Both the position numbers and the translations under genes were made by a program. From Candidatus Latescibacterota bacterium (lineage in GTDB: Bacteria > Latescibacterota > UBA2968 > UBA8231): DNA of 64,000 nucleotides. Numbering within the stretch: the first letter of the stretch is position 1; each line of letters begins with the position of its first letter. This document shows, one piece after another, positions 42,212 to 50,396 of this stretch. The stretch is taken from the NCBI GenBank assembly GCA_007136405.1, contig SLHA01000021.1, forward strand, positions 1 through 64,000, read 5' to 3'. The notes below the pieces were generated by a model. That model was not told where the DNA came from and ran no database searches. It saw only the letters and a program-made list of their open reading frames with translations.

Positions 42212-42625
42212 TCAGCCGGCGGTTCGATGCATGGGTGGCGCGTCGCTTCCCATTGGAACAGCAGCGCCTGGGCCCAACTCCATCTGCTGGCTCAACTGCC
42301 GGTACAGCAGATCGCTGATACTGCCAGTGGTCGTACTGCCAGCCAGCTTTCTGGCCCATTCCTCGTCCAGCATGCTCGTAAAGATCCTTGCGCCATGACT
42401 ACTGTCGACCAACCCCCCGTCGCCTACGGTCCGGCGCATGGCCGCCAGCATCTGCGTCAGGTAGACCGATTCGAATTCCTCCGACACCTGCTTCAATGCG
42501 GTGCGTATTCCTGCCGGATTGCCGCCGCTCATCCACTCCCGGATGCCTCGCGGCAGCGTGGAGGCCGCCTGGTGTATCGCTCCAACCGGCGCGGATGCCG
42601 CGGCGGCGATCGGTGGGCTCGTCAT
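42212..42625 (-). CDS. flgJ: FlgJ-type rod-binding protein (no muramidase domain)
   Basis: A 137-aa protein that corresponds to the N-terminal rod-capping half of FlgJ: ALKQVSEEFESVYLTQMLAA, MRRTVGDGGLVDSSHGARIF, TSMLDEEWARKLAGSTTTG and ISDLLYRQL. The peptidoglycan hydrolase half of enterobacterial FlgJ is absent, as in many phyla, so wall penetration needs a separate enzyme. It lies between flgI and flgN. Confidence 0.9.
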   Translation of the reverse strand: MTSPPIAAAASAPVGAIHQAASTLPRGIREWMSGGNPAGIRTALKQVSEEFESVYLTQMLAAMRRTVGDGGLVDSSHGARIFTSMLDEEWARKLAGSTTTGSISDLLYRQLSQQMELGPGAAVPMGSDAPPMHRTAG

Positions 42626-42646
42626 GGGACACTCCCGGTAACTCGG

Positions 42647-43768
42647 TTATTGAATGATCAACTCGGCTCTCAACGCCCCTGCCGTTTTGAGCGATTGCAT
42701 GATGGCGATGAGATCCCTTGGTGTCACCCCCAGAGCGTTCAGACTGCGTACCAGTTCACGCACGGTAGGCATGGCGCCCACATCGAACGAACTGATGATG
42801 GGATGCAACCGGTCCGGTTCTTCTTCCACTTCCACACCGAATCCCCATGGATCGTCGGCCGCCGGCCCGGGAATCTTGAGCTTGAGACCACCATGAGCCA
42901 GGGCTACCGCGGACACCGAGACATGCTCGCCGATGATGACCGTGCCGGTCCGCTCGTTGACCACGACCCGGGCCCTTACATCCGGGACTACCCGAATTTC
43001 CTCCAGCCTGGAAACGAACTCGACCATGTTCGCTGGTCTGCGCCGTTCCTCGTCGAGTGCGACGATCACCGTGGCCGGATCCACCGCCTGAGCCAATCCG
43101 GGCGCCTCGAAATGGGTATCGATCGCATCAGCGGTGCGAGCCGCCGTCGTCCAGTCTTCCTCGTACAACAGCAGGACCAGCTCGGGCTCGGTGTATTCCA
43201 GGCGCCGCACCTCCCGCGTGACGATTCCTCCGCCTGGAACGGCGCCTACGACACTGTGGTTCTTGCGCACTGCTCCGGGAGCTATGCCGCCCAGGTTGTA
43301 GCCGCCGATCGACAGGGGCCCCTGGGCAATGGCGTACACGCTCCCGTCCGGTCCCATCAGGGTGGACTGCACAAGAGTGCCGCCCTGCAACGAGCGGGCA
43401 TCCCCCAGAGACGCAACCTGAACATCGATCCGGGTGCCCTGGCGCGCGAAGGGCGGCAGCACAGCCGTCACGGTCACACCCGCCACATTGCGTACGCGCA
43501 GTTGGTTCGGCTCCACTGCCAGATGCATGTTGTGCATCATGTTCGCCATCATCTGGAAGGTGAAATCGGCCCGTCGACCGTCGCCCGTGCCTTCCAGACC
43601 GATGACCAGCCCGAGACCCGTAAGCGGCATCTCGTTGCCCATCTGCACCTGCGCCAGATCCTTGATCCGCACCTGGTTGTCCTGAGCCGTCACCGGTGGG
43701 GCGACCAACACCCTCAGCATGATGGCCAGCAACCCGGACCGATACCAACCGCCGGTCGTCTTCCGCAT
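42647..43768 (-). CDS. flgI: Flagellar P-ring protein FlgI
   Basis: A 373-aa periplasmic protein with a signal peptide (SGLLAIMLRVLVAPPVTAQ) and family blocks: VRIKDLAQVQMGNEMPLTGL, GLVIGLEGTGDG, ANMMHNMHLAVEPNQLRVRN, DVQVASLGDARSLQGGTLVQ, VVVNERTGTVIIGEHVSVSA and the C-terminal VRELVRSLNALGVTPRDLIA. It forms the bushing ring in the peptidoglycan and is diagnostic of a diderm. It starts 3 bases after flgH. Confidence 0.97.
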   Translation of the reverse strand: MRKTTGGWYRSGLLAIMLRVLVAPPVTAQDNQVRIKDLAQVQMGNEMPLTGLGLVIGLEGTGDGRRADFTFQMMANMMHNMHLAVEPNQLRVRNVAGVTVTAVLPPFARQGTRIDVQVASLGDARSLQGGTLVQSTLMGPDGSVYAIAQGPLSIGGYNLGGIAPGAVRKNHSVVGAVPGGGIVTREVRRLEYTEPELVLLLYEEDWTTAARTADAIDTHFEAPGLAQAVDPATVIVALDEERRRPANMVEFVSRLEEIRVVPDVRARVVVNERTGTVIIGEHVSVSAVALAHGGLKLKIPGPAADDPWGFGVEVEEEPDRLHPIISSFDVGAMPTVRELVRSLNALGVTPRDLIAIMQSLKTAGALRAELIIQ

Positions 43769-43771
43769 GGT

Positions 43772-44392
43772 TCAGAATACCCAGTTGATCAAGCGAACCA
43801 GCAGGCCCGGGCGCGTTCCATGGGTAACCGTTCCTCTGCCGGTATATTCGACGTGGAGATCAGCGATGCTGGACGAAAGCACGGTGTTGTCGCGCGAAAC
43901 AAAAGACGGATTCACGGAGCCGCTGAGATAGATGGCCTCTGTCTCCCCGTTGATCTTCAGCGTGCGTACCCCTTCAACGATCAGATCACCGTTGGGTCTG
44001 GTGTCCACCACCTGCACGGTAACACGGGCGCTCACATTGGCGCTGCGGGTGGTGGTGGCCTGTCCCGAGTACTGGTTTTTCACATCGCTCTGCATGGAAT
44101 GCAAAGGGATGAAACTCAGCAGATTATTGGCGTCGGCCCGGTCGCTGCTGATACCCAGCTGGTTCGACTTATCGCTGCTGGTGGAGCTCCGGTTCGTCGC
44201 CGAAGCGTTCTCGATGATGACGACTGTCAGGGCATCGCCTAGCCGGCGCGCCGTCGGATCGGCAAACAACGAGCCCGGCTGAGCCATGGACTCCTGACCG
44301 CGAAGCAGCAGCAACAGCAACGACAGGCCGATGATCCGGAGAACCATGACCGGTGCAGTACAGTATGCGGCACACGATGCGCGGGCGTACAT
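43772..44392 (-). CDS. flgH: Flagellar L-ring protein FlgH without a lipobox
   Basis: A 206-aa product; GAGGAG lies 8 bases before the chosen ATG. FlgH motifs are clear: SLFADPTARRLGDALTVVII, NASATNRSSTSSDKSN, the VQVVDTRPNGDLIVEGVRTL and INGETEAIYLSGSVNP segments, VSSSIADLHVEYTGRG-type (here LSSSIADLHVEYTGRG). FlgH is normally an outer-membrane lipoprotein. Here the hydrophobic segment (MVLRIIGLSLLLLLLRG) ends in a signal-peptidase-I-like SMA-Q site and no Cys follows, so lipidation is not expected. Confidence 0.95.
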   Translation of the reverse strand: MYARASCAAYCTAPVMVLRIIGLSLLLLLLRGQESMAQPGSLFADPTARRLGDALTVVIIENASATNRSSTSSDKSNQLGISSDRADANNLLSFIPLHSMQSDVKNQYSGQATTTRSANVSARVTVQVVDTRPNGDLIVEGVRTLKINGETEAIYLSGSVNPSFVSRDNTVLSSSIADLHVEYTGRGTVTHGTRPGLLVRLINWVF

Positions 44393-44466
44393 GCTGTTTT
44401 CTCCTCTGCTAGTTGCCTGAACTCGTTGCCTGAACAGCTGCTGGGTGTTTCAGGCGAGGACCGGCT

Positions 44467-45177
44467 TCAGTGCAGCACGATCCGCACTTCACCGGCGTCG
44501 ATCACCCTTCCCTGGACCACTGTCCCCGAGTCTGCATTGCGCACGCGGATGCGCTCACCGGGACCGCCATCCTGCAGGGCCACAGCCGTGGCGGTGACCC
44601 GCAGGTTGTGACTCACAACCGCCAGTACAACCGCGTCGCCGCGAAAAACCACCGGTACCGGTTCCGTGTGCGCGCCGCTGATCAGCTCCCCGGCCCGGAC
44701 ACTGCGGGTCAAGCGCAACCCCTCGATCTGACTGATGTCGGTGTAGATGCGGCCACGCGCGCTGGTGACGTCAACCTCCTTCAGGCCCACACCGTCCGGT
44801 GCGAGCGTGTCGCCACGGCGCATGCCGCCTCGGGCAACCAGCGCCGGGCGCCGATGGCGTATATCGGCGGTTACACTCGCTTCCTTCTCCGGTTGGCCGT
44901 CGACTAGCAGGCGTAGTCCCAGCACGGTCGGACCGGAGAGCGGCCGGTCGGAAAGCCGCACAATCTCGATCTTCGGTTCACCCGGGGTGACCAGTTCGAT
45001 GGGAACGCGCCAACGGGTGTGCACCTCCACACGGTGATTCTCCTCAAGCAGATCCGCCATCTCCTCGCGGACGAAGCGCTCTACTGAATGCTGCACAACC
45101 TCAGCGCAGATATGGCCGGCGGCGGCCGCCAGGCGTGTCGCCGTAAGGCCGATGAACAGGATTACCGCCAGTCGCAT
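44467..45177 (-). CDS. flgA: Flagellar P-ring assembly chaperone FlgA
   Basis: The start at 45177 (MRLAVILFIGLTATRLAAAA) was chosen because it opens a clear Sec signal peptide and gives 236 aa. The frame is open back to a GTG at 45282, 11 bases after flgG, which would add 35 polar residues. The C-terminal SAF domain is typical: RRPALVARGGMRRGDTLAPD, VRAGELISGAHTEPVPVVFR, GDAVVLAVVSHNLRVTATAV and GERIRVRNADSGTVVQGRVI. FlgA helps FlgI polymerise in the periplasm. Confidence 0.92.
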   Translation of the reverse strand: MRLAVILFIGLTATRLAAAAGHICAEVVQHSVERFVREEMADLLEENHRVEVHTRWRVPIELVTPGEPKIEIVRLSDRPLSGPTVLGLRLLVDGQPEKEASVTADIRHRRPALVARGGMRRGDTLAPDGVGLKEVDVTSARGRIYTDISQIEGLRLTRSVRAGELISGAHTEPVPVVFRGDAVVLAVVSHNLRVTATAVALQDGGPGERIRVRNADSGTVVQGRVIDAGEVRIVLH

Positions 45178-45293
45178 TCGATACACTTTCCCTGTCAAGC
45201 GCGTCTCCGCCGGCGTCATCTCCACAACCGACGGCGACGCGTCCGGCTCCGGACGTCTCGCGCCGAAGGACTGGATGACCACCGGCTCCCGCG

Positions 45294-46082
45294 TCAGCGT
45301 TTCAGGTTGTTGGCGTTGGCCAGCATCTCTTCCGAGGTCTGAATCGCCTTGGAGTTGATTTCGTAGGCACGCTGGGCCACGATCATGTTCACCATCTCAT
45401 CGACGATCTCGACGTTGGACAGCTCCAGAAACCCCTGAGTCAACTGGCCCAGTCCTTCCTCGGCTGGTACGCCTATGATCGGCAGACCGGAGGCCTGGGT
45501 TTCCAGCAGCAGGTTCCTTCCCAGACTGCGCAGGCCTGCAGAATTGACGAATCGCGCCAGCTCCAGCTGGCCCATGTCCTGGAAGTCGGACAGGCCTGGC
45601 AGCTTCACCGACACTACCCCGTTGGACGAGATGCTGATATCGGTGGCATCGGGAGGAATGATGATGTGCGGCTCGATGGCGTACCCGTCCGACGTGACGA
45701 TCAAACCGTCAGCGGACAGCTTCAGAGCGCCGTCGCGGGTATAGGCTGTGGTACCGTCCGGCAGGCTGACCTGCAGAAAACCATCTCCGTCGATGGATAC
45801 ATCCAGGGTATTGTGGGTAGCCATCAACGTTCCCTGGGTGAATATCCGCTGCGTGGCTACCGGACGCGTGCCGAAGCCTATCTGCAGTTCCACCGGTACC
45901 AGCGCGCCCTCGGCCTGGGTGGCTCCCGCAAGGCGTAACTGCTGGTAGAGCAGATCCTGGAATTCCAGCTTGCTCTTTTTATACCCGGTGGTATTCACGT
46001 TCGCCAGATTGTTGGCGATATTGTCCACGTTCATCTGCTGGGCGATCATCCCGGTCGCCGCGGTGTACAGCGCTCTACTCAT
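45294..46082 (-). CDS. flgG: Flagellar distal rod protein FlgG
   Basis: A 262-aa product of standard FlgG length: MSRALYTAATGMIAQQMNVD, NIANNLANVNTTGYKKSKLE, FQDLLYQQLR, the QIGFGTRPVATQRIFTQGTL block, LDVSIDGDGFLQVSLPDGTT and C-terminal LTQGFLELSNVEIVDEMVNM then IVAQRAYEINSKAIQTSEEM. AGGGGAG lies upstream. It forms the distal rod that crosses the P and L rings. Confidence 0.98.
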   Translation of the reverse strand: MSRALYTAATGMIAQQMNVDNIANNLANVNTTGYKKSKLEFQDLLYQQLRLAGATQAEGALVPVELQIGFGTRPVATQRIFTQGTLMATHNTLDVSIDGDGFLQVSLPDGTTAYTRDGALKLSADGLIVTSDGYAIEPHIIIPPDATDISISSNGVVSVKLPGLSDFQDMGQLELARFVNSAGLRSLGRNLLLETQASGLPIIGVPAEEGLGQLTQGFLELSNVEIVDEMVNMIVAQRAYEINSKAIQTSEEMLANANNLKR

Positions 46083-46112
46083 GGTTGTCGCTCCCCTCTG
46101 TCCGTCCGCCGG

Positions 46113-46904
46113 TCAGCCGACTCGTCCCACTTCGTTCACGGCCCGGTCAAGCGTGATGTCCTGCACCTGAATGGCCCTTGCGTCGGCCTCGTAGGCACGA
46201 TACATGTCGATCATCCGCACCATCTCCAGAACCGGCTCCACATTGGCCGCCTCCAGGTAACCCTGGACCACCTCGCACTCCTGTGCCGGTAGTTGCGGCG
46301 TAGCCGGATGCGGGATGTACAACCCGTCTCTGGACTTGCTCAACGGGGCCTGGTAGGGTGTCCGGGCTCTGGCCACAGGATCATCCAGTGCGGGAAACTC
46401 CACGATGCTCAGCTGTGCGATGACCACGTCCTCCCCCAGCTGAGCATCGCGTCCGCGCACCGTGCCTGTGGCATCGACGATCAGCGTGGCCAACGGCTCC
46501 GGGATGTGGATCTCGTCCCCGGTGGCGTCCAGGACAGGGTATCCCAGTGCATTGACCAGCAGACCCTCGGCAGAGCGGCTGAAGCTCCCGTTGCGCGTGT
46601 ACTGCACCCCCTCCGGGGTGCTCAGGGCAAAGAAACCGGGACCGTTCAACGCCATATCGAACCTACCGCCGGTGTGGCGCAGTTTGCCCTGGGTAAAATC
46701 GGTCCACATCCCCTCGATGCGATTGATCCGCCAGTCAGGGTAGTCGCCCGAGCGGCGCTTGACGGCTTGCCGCATCTCGCGCAGAAACAGACTGTCGCGT
46801 TTGAATCCGGGCACTTCCGCATTGGCCAGATTGTTGGCCATCGCCTCCTGGCGCGCCGCCTTGGACAGCATGCCGGATCCCGCTGTGTGCAGTCCTTCGA
46901 TCAT
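46113..46904 (-). CDS. flgF: Flagellar proximal rod protein FlgF
   Basis: A 263-aa rod protein of the FlgF/FlgG family: IEGLHTAGSGMLSKAARQEA, MANNLANAEVPGFKRDSLFL, the MALNGPGFFALSTPEGVQYT block and C-terminal QGYLEAANVEPVLEMVRMID then MYRAYEADARAIQVQD. The first position before flgG and the shorter central region support FlgF. It is the first gene of the nine-gene rod/ring/junction operon and has a sigma-54-type promoter. Confidence 0.92.
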   Translation of the reverse strand: MIEGLHTAGSGMLSKAARQEAMANNLANAEVPGFKRDSLFLREMRQAVKRRSGDYPDWRINRIEGMWTDFTQGKLRHTGGRFDMALNGPGFFALSTPEGVQYTRNGSFSRSAEGLLVNALGYPVLDATGDEIHIPEPLATLIVDATGTVRGRDAQLGEDVVIAQLSIVEFPALDDPVARARTPYQAPLSKSRDGLYIPHPATPQLPAQECEVVQGYLEAANVEPVLEMVRMIDMYRAYEADARAIQVQDITLDRAVNEVGRVG

Positions 46905-46975
46905 GCCTGGTAGACCCTGGTGACAGGATGGACGCTGTTATCGTGAACCGGCTGCCGACACTCCGGGCATGGTCA

Positions 46976-46992
46976 AGCAAGGCTTATGCCAG
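46976..46992 (-). promoter_or_regulatory. Sigma-54-type promoter of the flgF operon
   Basis: On the minus strand CTGGCATAAGCCTTGCT fits YTGGCACGRNNNTTGCW with GG and GC exactly 10 bases apart and TTGCT intact. The ATG of flgF is about 60 bases after the predicted start. It lies in the 312-base divergent gap between flgF and the CBM9-like gene; no clear promoter for the plus-strand gene was seen there. Confidence 0.75.
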
Positions 46993-47216
46993 CCGGCACC
47001 CGCTGCTCCATTTGCGCGACCGGCTCGCATATGGGAGCTATATTCCCGATCGTTGCAGCCGGGCGGGCATCAACCGGCGCATGGGCCTGCGGGAAAATTC
47101 TTCCATCATGCCGCCATGCCGTGTGTTGGTGTCTTCCTGCCTGGACCGGTTGCCGCTTGTTTCCGGTCTTAGTACATTGACCGGACGCCCCTGGCCTAGA
47201 CGAAGGAGACGAAACC

Positions 47217-48200
47217 ATGATCGAAATGCAGCGTCATATCAAGAAGATGCCAGCCGTGCTCGCCATGCTCGGAGTTCTGCTAGCCGTCGGTGGCGCGGCC
47301 GGTGAGAAAACCATGACAGACATGGGAGCGGTGGGTTTCTACGCGGTGCACCGGACACCCACGCCCATCACCATAGATGGCAGACTGGACGAACCGGCGT
47401 GGCAGTTTGCCGAACAGATCAATGGTTTCGAACGCATCTTGAGTGACTATGGACGCGTCGAGCATCCCACCCGCGCCAGGATGTTGTGGGATGATGACCA
47501 CCTGTACATCGGTTTCGCCGCCCTGGACCCGGACATCTGGGCTATTTACACGCAGAGAAACGATCCTCTGTGGACTGAGGAGGTGGTCGAGGTATTCATA
47601 GACCCGGACGGCAGTGGGAAGAATTACCTGGAACTGGAGGTCAACCCACTCAATGCCGTGGTGGATCTGAAGGTGGAACGCGCCTATCCCAGGTTACAAG
47701 CGTCGGTAGACTGGGATATCGCTGGCTTGCAGACCGCCGTGCAGATCTACGGTACGGTGAATGACTCGCTCAGCCGGGACTATGGCTGGACGGTGGAAAT
47801 CGCCATCCCTTGGACTGCCCTGGAAGGAGAGATCGACGGCGGACAGCGCCCGGAACCGGGAGACGAGTGGCGACTGAACCTGTACCGGATAGAGCGCACC
47901 GGAGGGCGCCGTCTCAAGGAGAACATAGAGGCGCTGAAAGCGGGTATTCCGCCGCTGGAGACAGAAAAAGACTCCATTCTAACCACGGTGATCGAGGTCC
48001 ACGGCTCGCCGGAATATCTCAGCGCCATGGAGCAGAACCGGGTGGATCAGATACGCGAGGAACTCGTCGAAATGCGTATGGAACTGGAAACGCTCCAGGA
48101 TTTGCACCACGAAAGGACGGAGTATACCGCATGGACACCTACCTGGCGCCAGGGCTTTCACCATCCGGAACGTTTCGGCGTCGTTCGGTTTGTCGAATGA
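47217..48200 (+). CDS. Exported CBM9-like (DOMON-fold) carbohydrate-binding protein
   Basis: The ATG has AAGGAG 8 bases upstream and gives 327 aa with a Sec signal peptide (LAMLGVLLAVGGAAG). The body is a family-9-like carbohydrate-binding module: PITIDGRLDEPAWQFAEQIN, ARMLWDDDHLYIGFAALDPD, EEVVEVFIDPDGSGKNYLEL, EVNPLNAVVDLKVER and WTVEIAIPWTAL, GDEWRLNLYRIER. About 60 C-terminal residues form a charged helix (VDQIREELVEMRMELETLQD) and then a WxxTW-RQGFHHPERFG tail common in secreted members. Polysaccharide binding in periplasm or outside is inferred. Its stop overlaps the next start (ATGA). Confidence 0.88.
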   Translation: MIEMQRHIKKMPAVLAMLGVLLAVGGAAGEKTMTDMGAVGFYAVHRTPTPITIDGRLDEPAWQFAEQINGFERILSDYGRVEHPTRARMLWDDDHLYIGFAALDPDIWAIYTQRNDPLWTEEVVEVFIDPDGSGKNYLELEVNPLNAVVDLKVERAYPRLQASVDWDIAGLQTAVQIYGTVNDSLSRDYGWTVEIAIPWTALEGEIDGGQRPEPGDEWRLNLYRIERTGGRRLKENIEALKAGIPPLETEKDSILTTVIEVHGSPEYLSAMEQNRVDQIREELVEMRMELETLQDLHHERTEYTAWTPTWRQGFHHPERFGVVRFVE

Positions 48201-48901
48201 CCCGCATGGCCCGCATCCAGCGGCTCGTTCGGTACACGCTGAACACGCTGACGCGGCAGCTGCTGATCATCGGGCTCTGGCCTCTCACGCATGCAGTGGC
48301 AGAAGCGGGCATCTGTGCAGCCTACTCGCCCGTTGCTGACGGCGGCATGATCAAGATCAGCGACTTCTGTGGCGCCCAATCACCCGCTGTTGACGCCGGT
48401 ATGGTCCAGATCGACGACTTTGCGATCGACCGCTACGCTTTCCCCAATCGTTTCGGTGAACCGCCCCGGGTCTGGGTCAGCTGGTACGAAGCCCAGGCTC
48501 TATGCCAGGAGCAGGGAAAACGCCTGTGCACCGGTCGCGAGTGGAGGCTGGCCGCAGGAGGTACGGAGGACTTCTTGTACGGTTACGCAGCGGAGTTTGA
48601 AAGCAGTCGCTGCAATACCCCATATTACCGGGACGGGGTATGGAAGAGAGACTACGGCCTGGCTGCCAGCGGCGAATTCCGCACCTGTCGCAGCCCGTTC
48701 GGTGTTCATGACATGATCGGCAATGTCTGGGAATGGACGGCGGATACCGCGCCGGAATCTACTGACTGGCGCGTCGTCCGCGGCGGATCGTGGTTCAACA
48801 GCGTCAACATGGCCAGGATCGACGTCGAATACTCGCGGTTCCTGACGCCTGACTACCGTCTGGACCTCATCGGCTTCCGGTGCTGCAAGGACCTTCGTTG
48901 A
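48197..48901 (+). CDS. Exported FGE/SUMF1-fold protein
   Basis: The ATG at 48197 overlaps the stop of the CBM9 gene as ATGA, giving 234 aa. A signal-like segment (TRQLLIIGLWPLTHAVAEA) is followed by a Cys-rich FGE-sulfatase domain: MVQIDDFAIDRYAFPN, WVSWYEAQALCQEQGKRLCT, GREWRLAAGG, SPFGVHDMIGNVWEWTADTA and WRVVRGGSW, ending IGFRCCKDL. It contains many cysteines, probably in disulfides. Just after the signal, two short near-identical stretches (CAAYSPVADGGMIKISDF and CGAQSPAVDAGMVQIDDF) form a tandem duplication. It is likely to act together with the CBM9-like protein. Confidence 0.85.
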   Translation: MTRMARIQRLVRYTLNTLTRQLLIIGLWPLTHAVAEAGICAAYSPVADGGMIKISDFCGAQSPAVDAGMVQIDDFAIDRYAFPNRFGEPPRVWVSWYEAQALCQEQGKRLCTGREWRLAAGGTEDFLYGYAAEFESSRCNTPYYRDGVWKRDYGLAASGEFRTCRSPFGVHDMIGNVWEWTADTAPESTDWRVVRGGSWFNSVNMARIDVEYSRFLTPDYRLDLIGFRCCKDLR

Positions 48902-49086
48902 CGTCGAACACAACGGCTCTGATGGTGCCGGTGATTCCCCCGCCTGGGGGCAGGAACACGACGGGCAGCGGCAGCGGCGAACCGTGAACAAGCCGGCAGC
49001 AGCCATTCGATCACCCCCACCCCTGTGTTCGGACCGGACTGGAACTATCGGGCCCATCCAGGGATGCAGTCAAGGAATCTGACAAG

Positions 49087-49698
49087 GTGCGCGACAAGAC
49101 CGCAACCTATCTCTTCGTTCTGGGGATGATCGTATCTTTTCCGGTGCTGCTGACCATCGGGTTGGCGGTGGTGAGCCGCAGCCATGAGCCCCCGGCATAC
49201 CGCGCTGTGTCCAACGGGCCTTTTACCGACGCAGCGGCATATGAGCCCACGACGCCGTCATCGCCCGCACGTTCCCTCACGGATCATCCCGTCGACGCGA
49301 TGCCCTGTCCAGCCGAGCCCCATGGCACGAACGCTGCGACCACGCATTCCCTCCCGGAAGCGGCCACCGTCACCCCGGTTACCGAGCCCCAGGATCGCCC
49401 TTCCGTCAGCCTCGATGCACAGACCACCATTCAACTGGCCCACATCAGGCAGTCATACCGTCAGCGCATCGACGAACTGGCGCGCCATCGCGACCGGGAT
49501 ATCGCTTTGCTGGCTCGCGGTCTCTCCGAGCTTCCGTCCAGTGATGCCGCGGAACTGGTCCGTGAGCTGGATGACGAACTCGTGGCCCGCGCGCTGCACC
49601 AGCTGGAAACCGAGCAGCGCCGGGCGGTGCTGGCCGCGTTTTCCCATGAACGCGGCCAACGCATCCAGCGCTTGATCAACCGCCTCGATCGCGGTTGA
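49087..49698 (+). CDS. MotE/MgtE-N-like membrane protein
   Basis: A GTG start with AAGGA 10 bases upstream gives 203 aa. One N-terminal transmembrane helix (YLFVLGMIVSFPVLLTIGLA) is followed by a Pro/Thr/Ala-rich linker of about 85 residues and a helical C-terminus: AHIRQSYRQRIDELARHRDR then LSELPSSDAAELVRELDDEL and VARALHQLETEQRRAVLAAF. The last part resembles the superhelical MgtE-N fold found in MotE, the periplasmic chaperone of the stator protein MotC. With a flagellar block nearby a motor or export role is plausible but motA/motB are not in the window. Confidence 0.6.
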   Translation: MRDKTATYLFVLGMIVSFPVLLTIGLAVVSRSHEPPAYRAVSNGPFTDAAAYEPTTPSSPARSLTDHPVDAMPCPAEPHGTNAATTHSLPEAATVTPVTEPQDRPSVSLDAQTTIQLAHIRQSYRQRIDELARHRDRDIALLARGLSELPSSDAAELVRELDDELVARALHQLETEQRRAVLAAFSHERGQRIQRLINRLDRG

Positions 49699-49775
49699 CC
49701 GCAGATTGACAACCGTTCGCCCAACGATTATTCGACTGATCCCCGATCAGCGTCCCCGAACACGGAAATGTGGTC

Positions 49776-50396
49776 ATGGCTTTGCTCAAACTGGCCCGTA
49801 TGGGTCATCCTGTACTCCGTCAACCTGCCCGTTCCATACCTGCCGGGCAGATGGACAACCCGGCACTGCAGCGCCTGATCGACGACATGGCCCTGACCAT
49901 GGTGGAGGACGAAGGCATCGGTCTGGCCGCACCGCAGGTGTTCCAGTCTGTCCGTCTGGTCGTCCTGGGCACTTCAGAGACGGCTGACACCGGCGGAACG
50001 ACAAATTCCCATACAGTACTCATCAACCCGGTCTGGCTTGAACGGACCGGTGACATGGTGGAAGATTGGGAGGGATGTCTCAGTCTACCCGGTCTGCGTG
50101 GTCTGGTGCCGCGCCACAACCTGGTACGCCTGCAGGCGCTGGACCGTTCCGGGCACAGTGTTCAGCTGGAGGCCGAAGGGTACATGGCCCGGGTGCTTCA
50201 GCATGAAATCGATCACCTGGACGGCATTCTGTATGTGGATCGCATGCCCGACCTGCGGCATCTGGCCTTCCTGGATGAGTTCCGGCGGTACTGGAGCGGC
50301 ACGCCAGCCGGTGCGGACCAGCGGCAAAAGACCGGGTGCAGTAGTCCGGAATCGGTGACAGGCGGTCAGGATAATGCTCAGACGAACTCGTCATAG
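49776..50396 (+). CDS. def: Peptide deformylase
   Basis: The ATG at 49776 (MALLKLARMGHPVLRQPARS) gives 206 aa; a GTG two codons earlier is possible. The three metal-site motifs are intact: EGIGLAAPQV, EGCLSLPGLRG and QHEIDHLDGILYVDRM. It removes the formyl group from nascent chains. The last 20 or so residues are a polar extension that overlaps the convergent glycosyltransferase by 19 bases. Confidence 0.96.
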   Translation: MALLKLARMGHPVLRQPARSIPAGQMDNPALQRLIDDMALTMVEDEGIGLAAPQVFQSVRLVVLGTSETADTGGTTNSHTVLINPVWLERTGDMVEDWEGCLSLPGLRGLVPRHNLVRLQALDRSGHSVQLEAEGYMARVLQHEIDHLDGILYVDRMPDLRHLAFLDEFRRYWSGTPAGADQRQKTGCSSPESVTGGQDNAQTNSS

